A DNA stretch of 64,000 nucleotides from Polycladidibacter stylochi (GTDB lineage Bacteria > Pseudomonadota > Alphaproteobacteria > Rhizobiales > Stappiaceae). The position numbers and the translations under genes are program-made. The notes beneath the pieces are model-generated. The model ran no database searches. It was not told the DNA's origin and worked only from the letters and a program-made list of their open reading frames with translations. Below, in pieces: positions 63,934 to 64,000 of the stretch (position 1 is its first letter; every line of letters begins with the position of its first letter). Location: assembly GCF_001562055.1 (NCBI RefSeq), contig NZ_LLWE01000040.1, positions 51,324 through 115,323 of the forward strand. Reading direction: 5' to 3'.

Positions 63934-64000
63934 GAGTGACTAAATCTGTTTGAGTGCTGGATTCTTCACCAAAAGGATCCAGAGCTTGTCCAACATCGTT

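Noticed and set aside
63934..64000. Sequence after the broken radical SAM gene as the end of a named insertion sequence
   Set aside because: Too short to show a transposase or terminal repeats; I cannot assign it to an IS family.
1..64000. tRNA, rRNA, CRISPR or prophage elements
   Set aside because: I found no cloverleaf-like sequences, regularly spaced repeats or phage genes on reading both strands.

Overview
The window reads as chromosomal DNA of a marine, facultatively anaerobic proteobacterium. An alphaproteobacterium is my best guess, and it is not proven. Points in favour are an Lrp-type regulator divergent from a PutA that lacks an N-terminal DNA-binding domain, a DUF2478 gene, an SCP2 protein and a Zur-like box. 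Against a simple reading, AdhE, TorR/TorS and the CecR-YbhG type operon look gammaproteobacterial. I see no rRNA, tRNA, CRISPR array, prophage or intact insertion sequence. The gene at the right end is broken.

Layout. 1-3.5 kb: a TorR-like response regulator (5' end outside the window) and a TorS-like hybrid kinase, converging with overlapping 3' ends. 4.2-11.6 kb: a two-gene operon of an oversized, atypical glutamate synthase large subunit and a CysJ-like diflavin reductase, with no GltD and no CysI. 11.6-17.8 kb: a six-gene MoxR-DUF58-DUF4381-BatA-BatB/C-BatD operon on the minus strand. 17.9-22.3 kb: an octaheme cytochrome c with TPRs and a divergent secreted arylsulfatase. 22.3-26.1 kb: DUF2478, an SDR, a decayed reading frame and a BCCT transporter. 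26.2-30.1 kb: a CecR-like TetR regulator, HlyD, ABC ATPase and ABC-2 permease preceded by a 52-bp perfect palindrome. 30.3-33.6 kb: AdhE with an upstream FNR box. 33.6-41.3 kb: RluA-type pseudouridine synthase, SCP2, acyl-CoA synthetase, an orphan GAK-type CofD-like protein, a degenerate glycerophosphodiesterase, a YfcC-type carrier and a GNAT protein.

41.3-45.7 kb: Lrp-type regulator and the bifunctional PutA for proline catabolism. 45.7-57.2 kb: a complete glucuronate catabolic locus. It holds UxaC, UxuB, a GH31 glycosidase and TRAP DctM/DctQ on the minus strand, and divergently a GH2 beta-glucuronidase, a GntR/UxuR-type regulator and UxuA. Together these would take up and hydrolyse glucuronides and convert glucuronate to fructuronate, mannonate and 2-keto-3-deoxygluconate. 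57.3-59.4 kb: ZnuC, ZnuB and Zur for zinc uptake. 59.4-62.8 kb: a LuxR-type and a divergent TetR-type regulator, then a GT39/ArnT-like membrane glycosyltransferase. 62.9-64 kb: a B12-binding-type radical SAM gene that breaks off just after its iron-sulfur motif.

The most unusual items are the glutamate synthase/diflavin reductase pair with a shifted cysteine motif, the 52-bp palindrome, the orphan GAK-type CofD protein with its degenerate phosphodiesterase neighbour, and the glucuronide locus with its operators and an 18-bp inverted repeat. All functional statements come from reading the sequence and from family knowledge. No database search was run.
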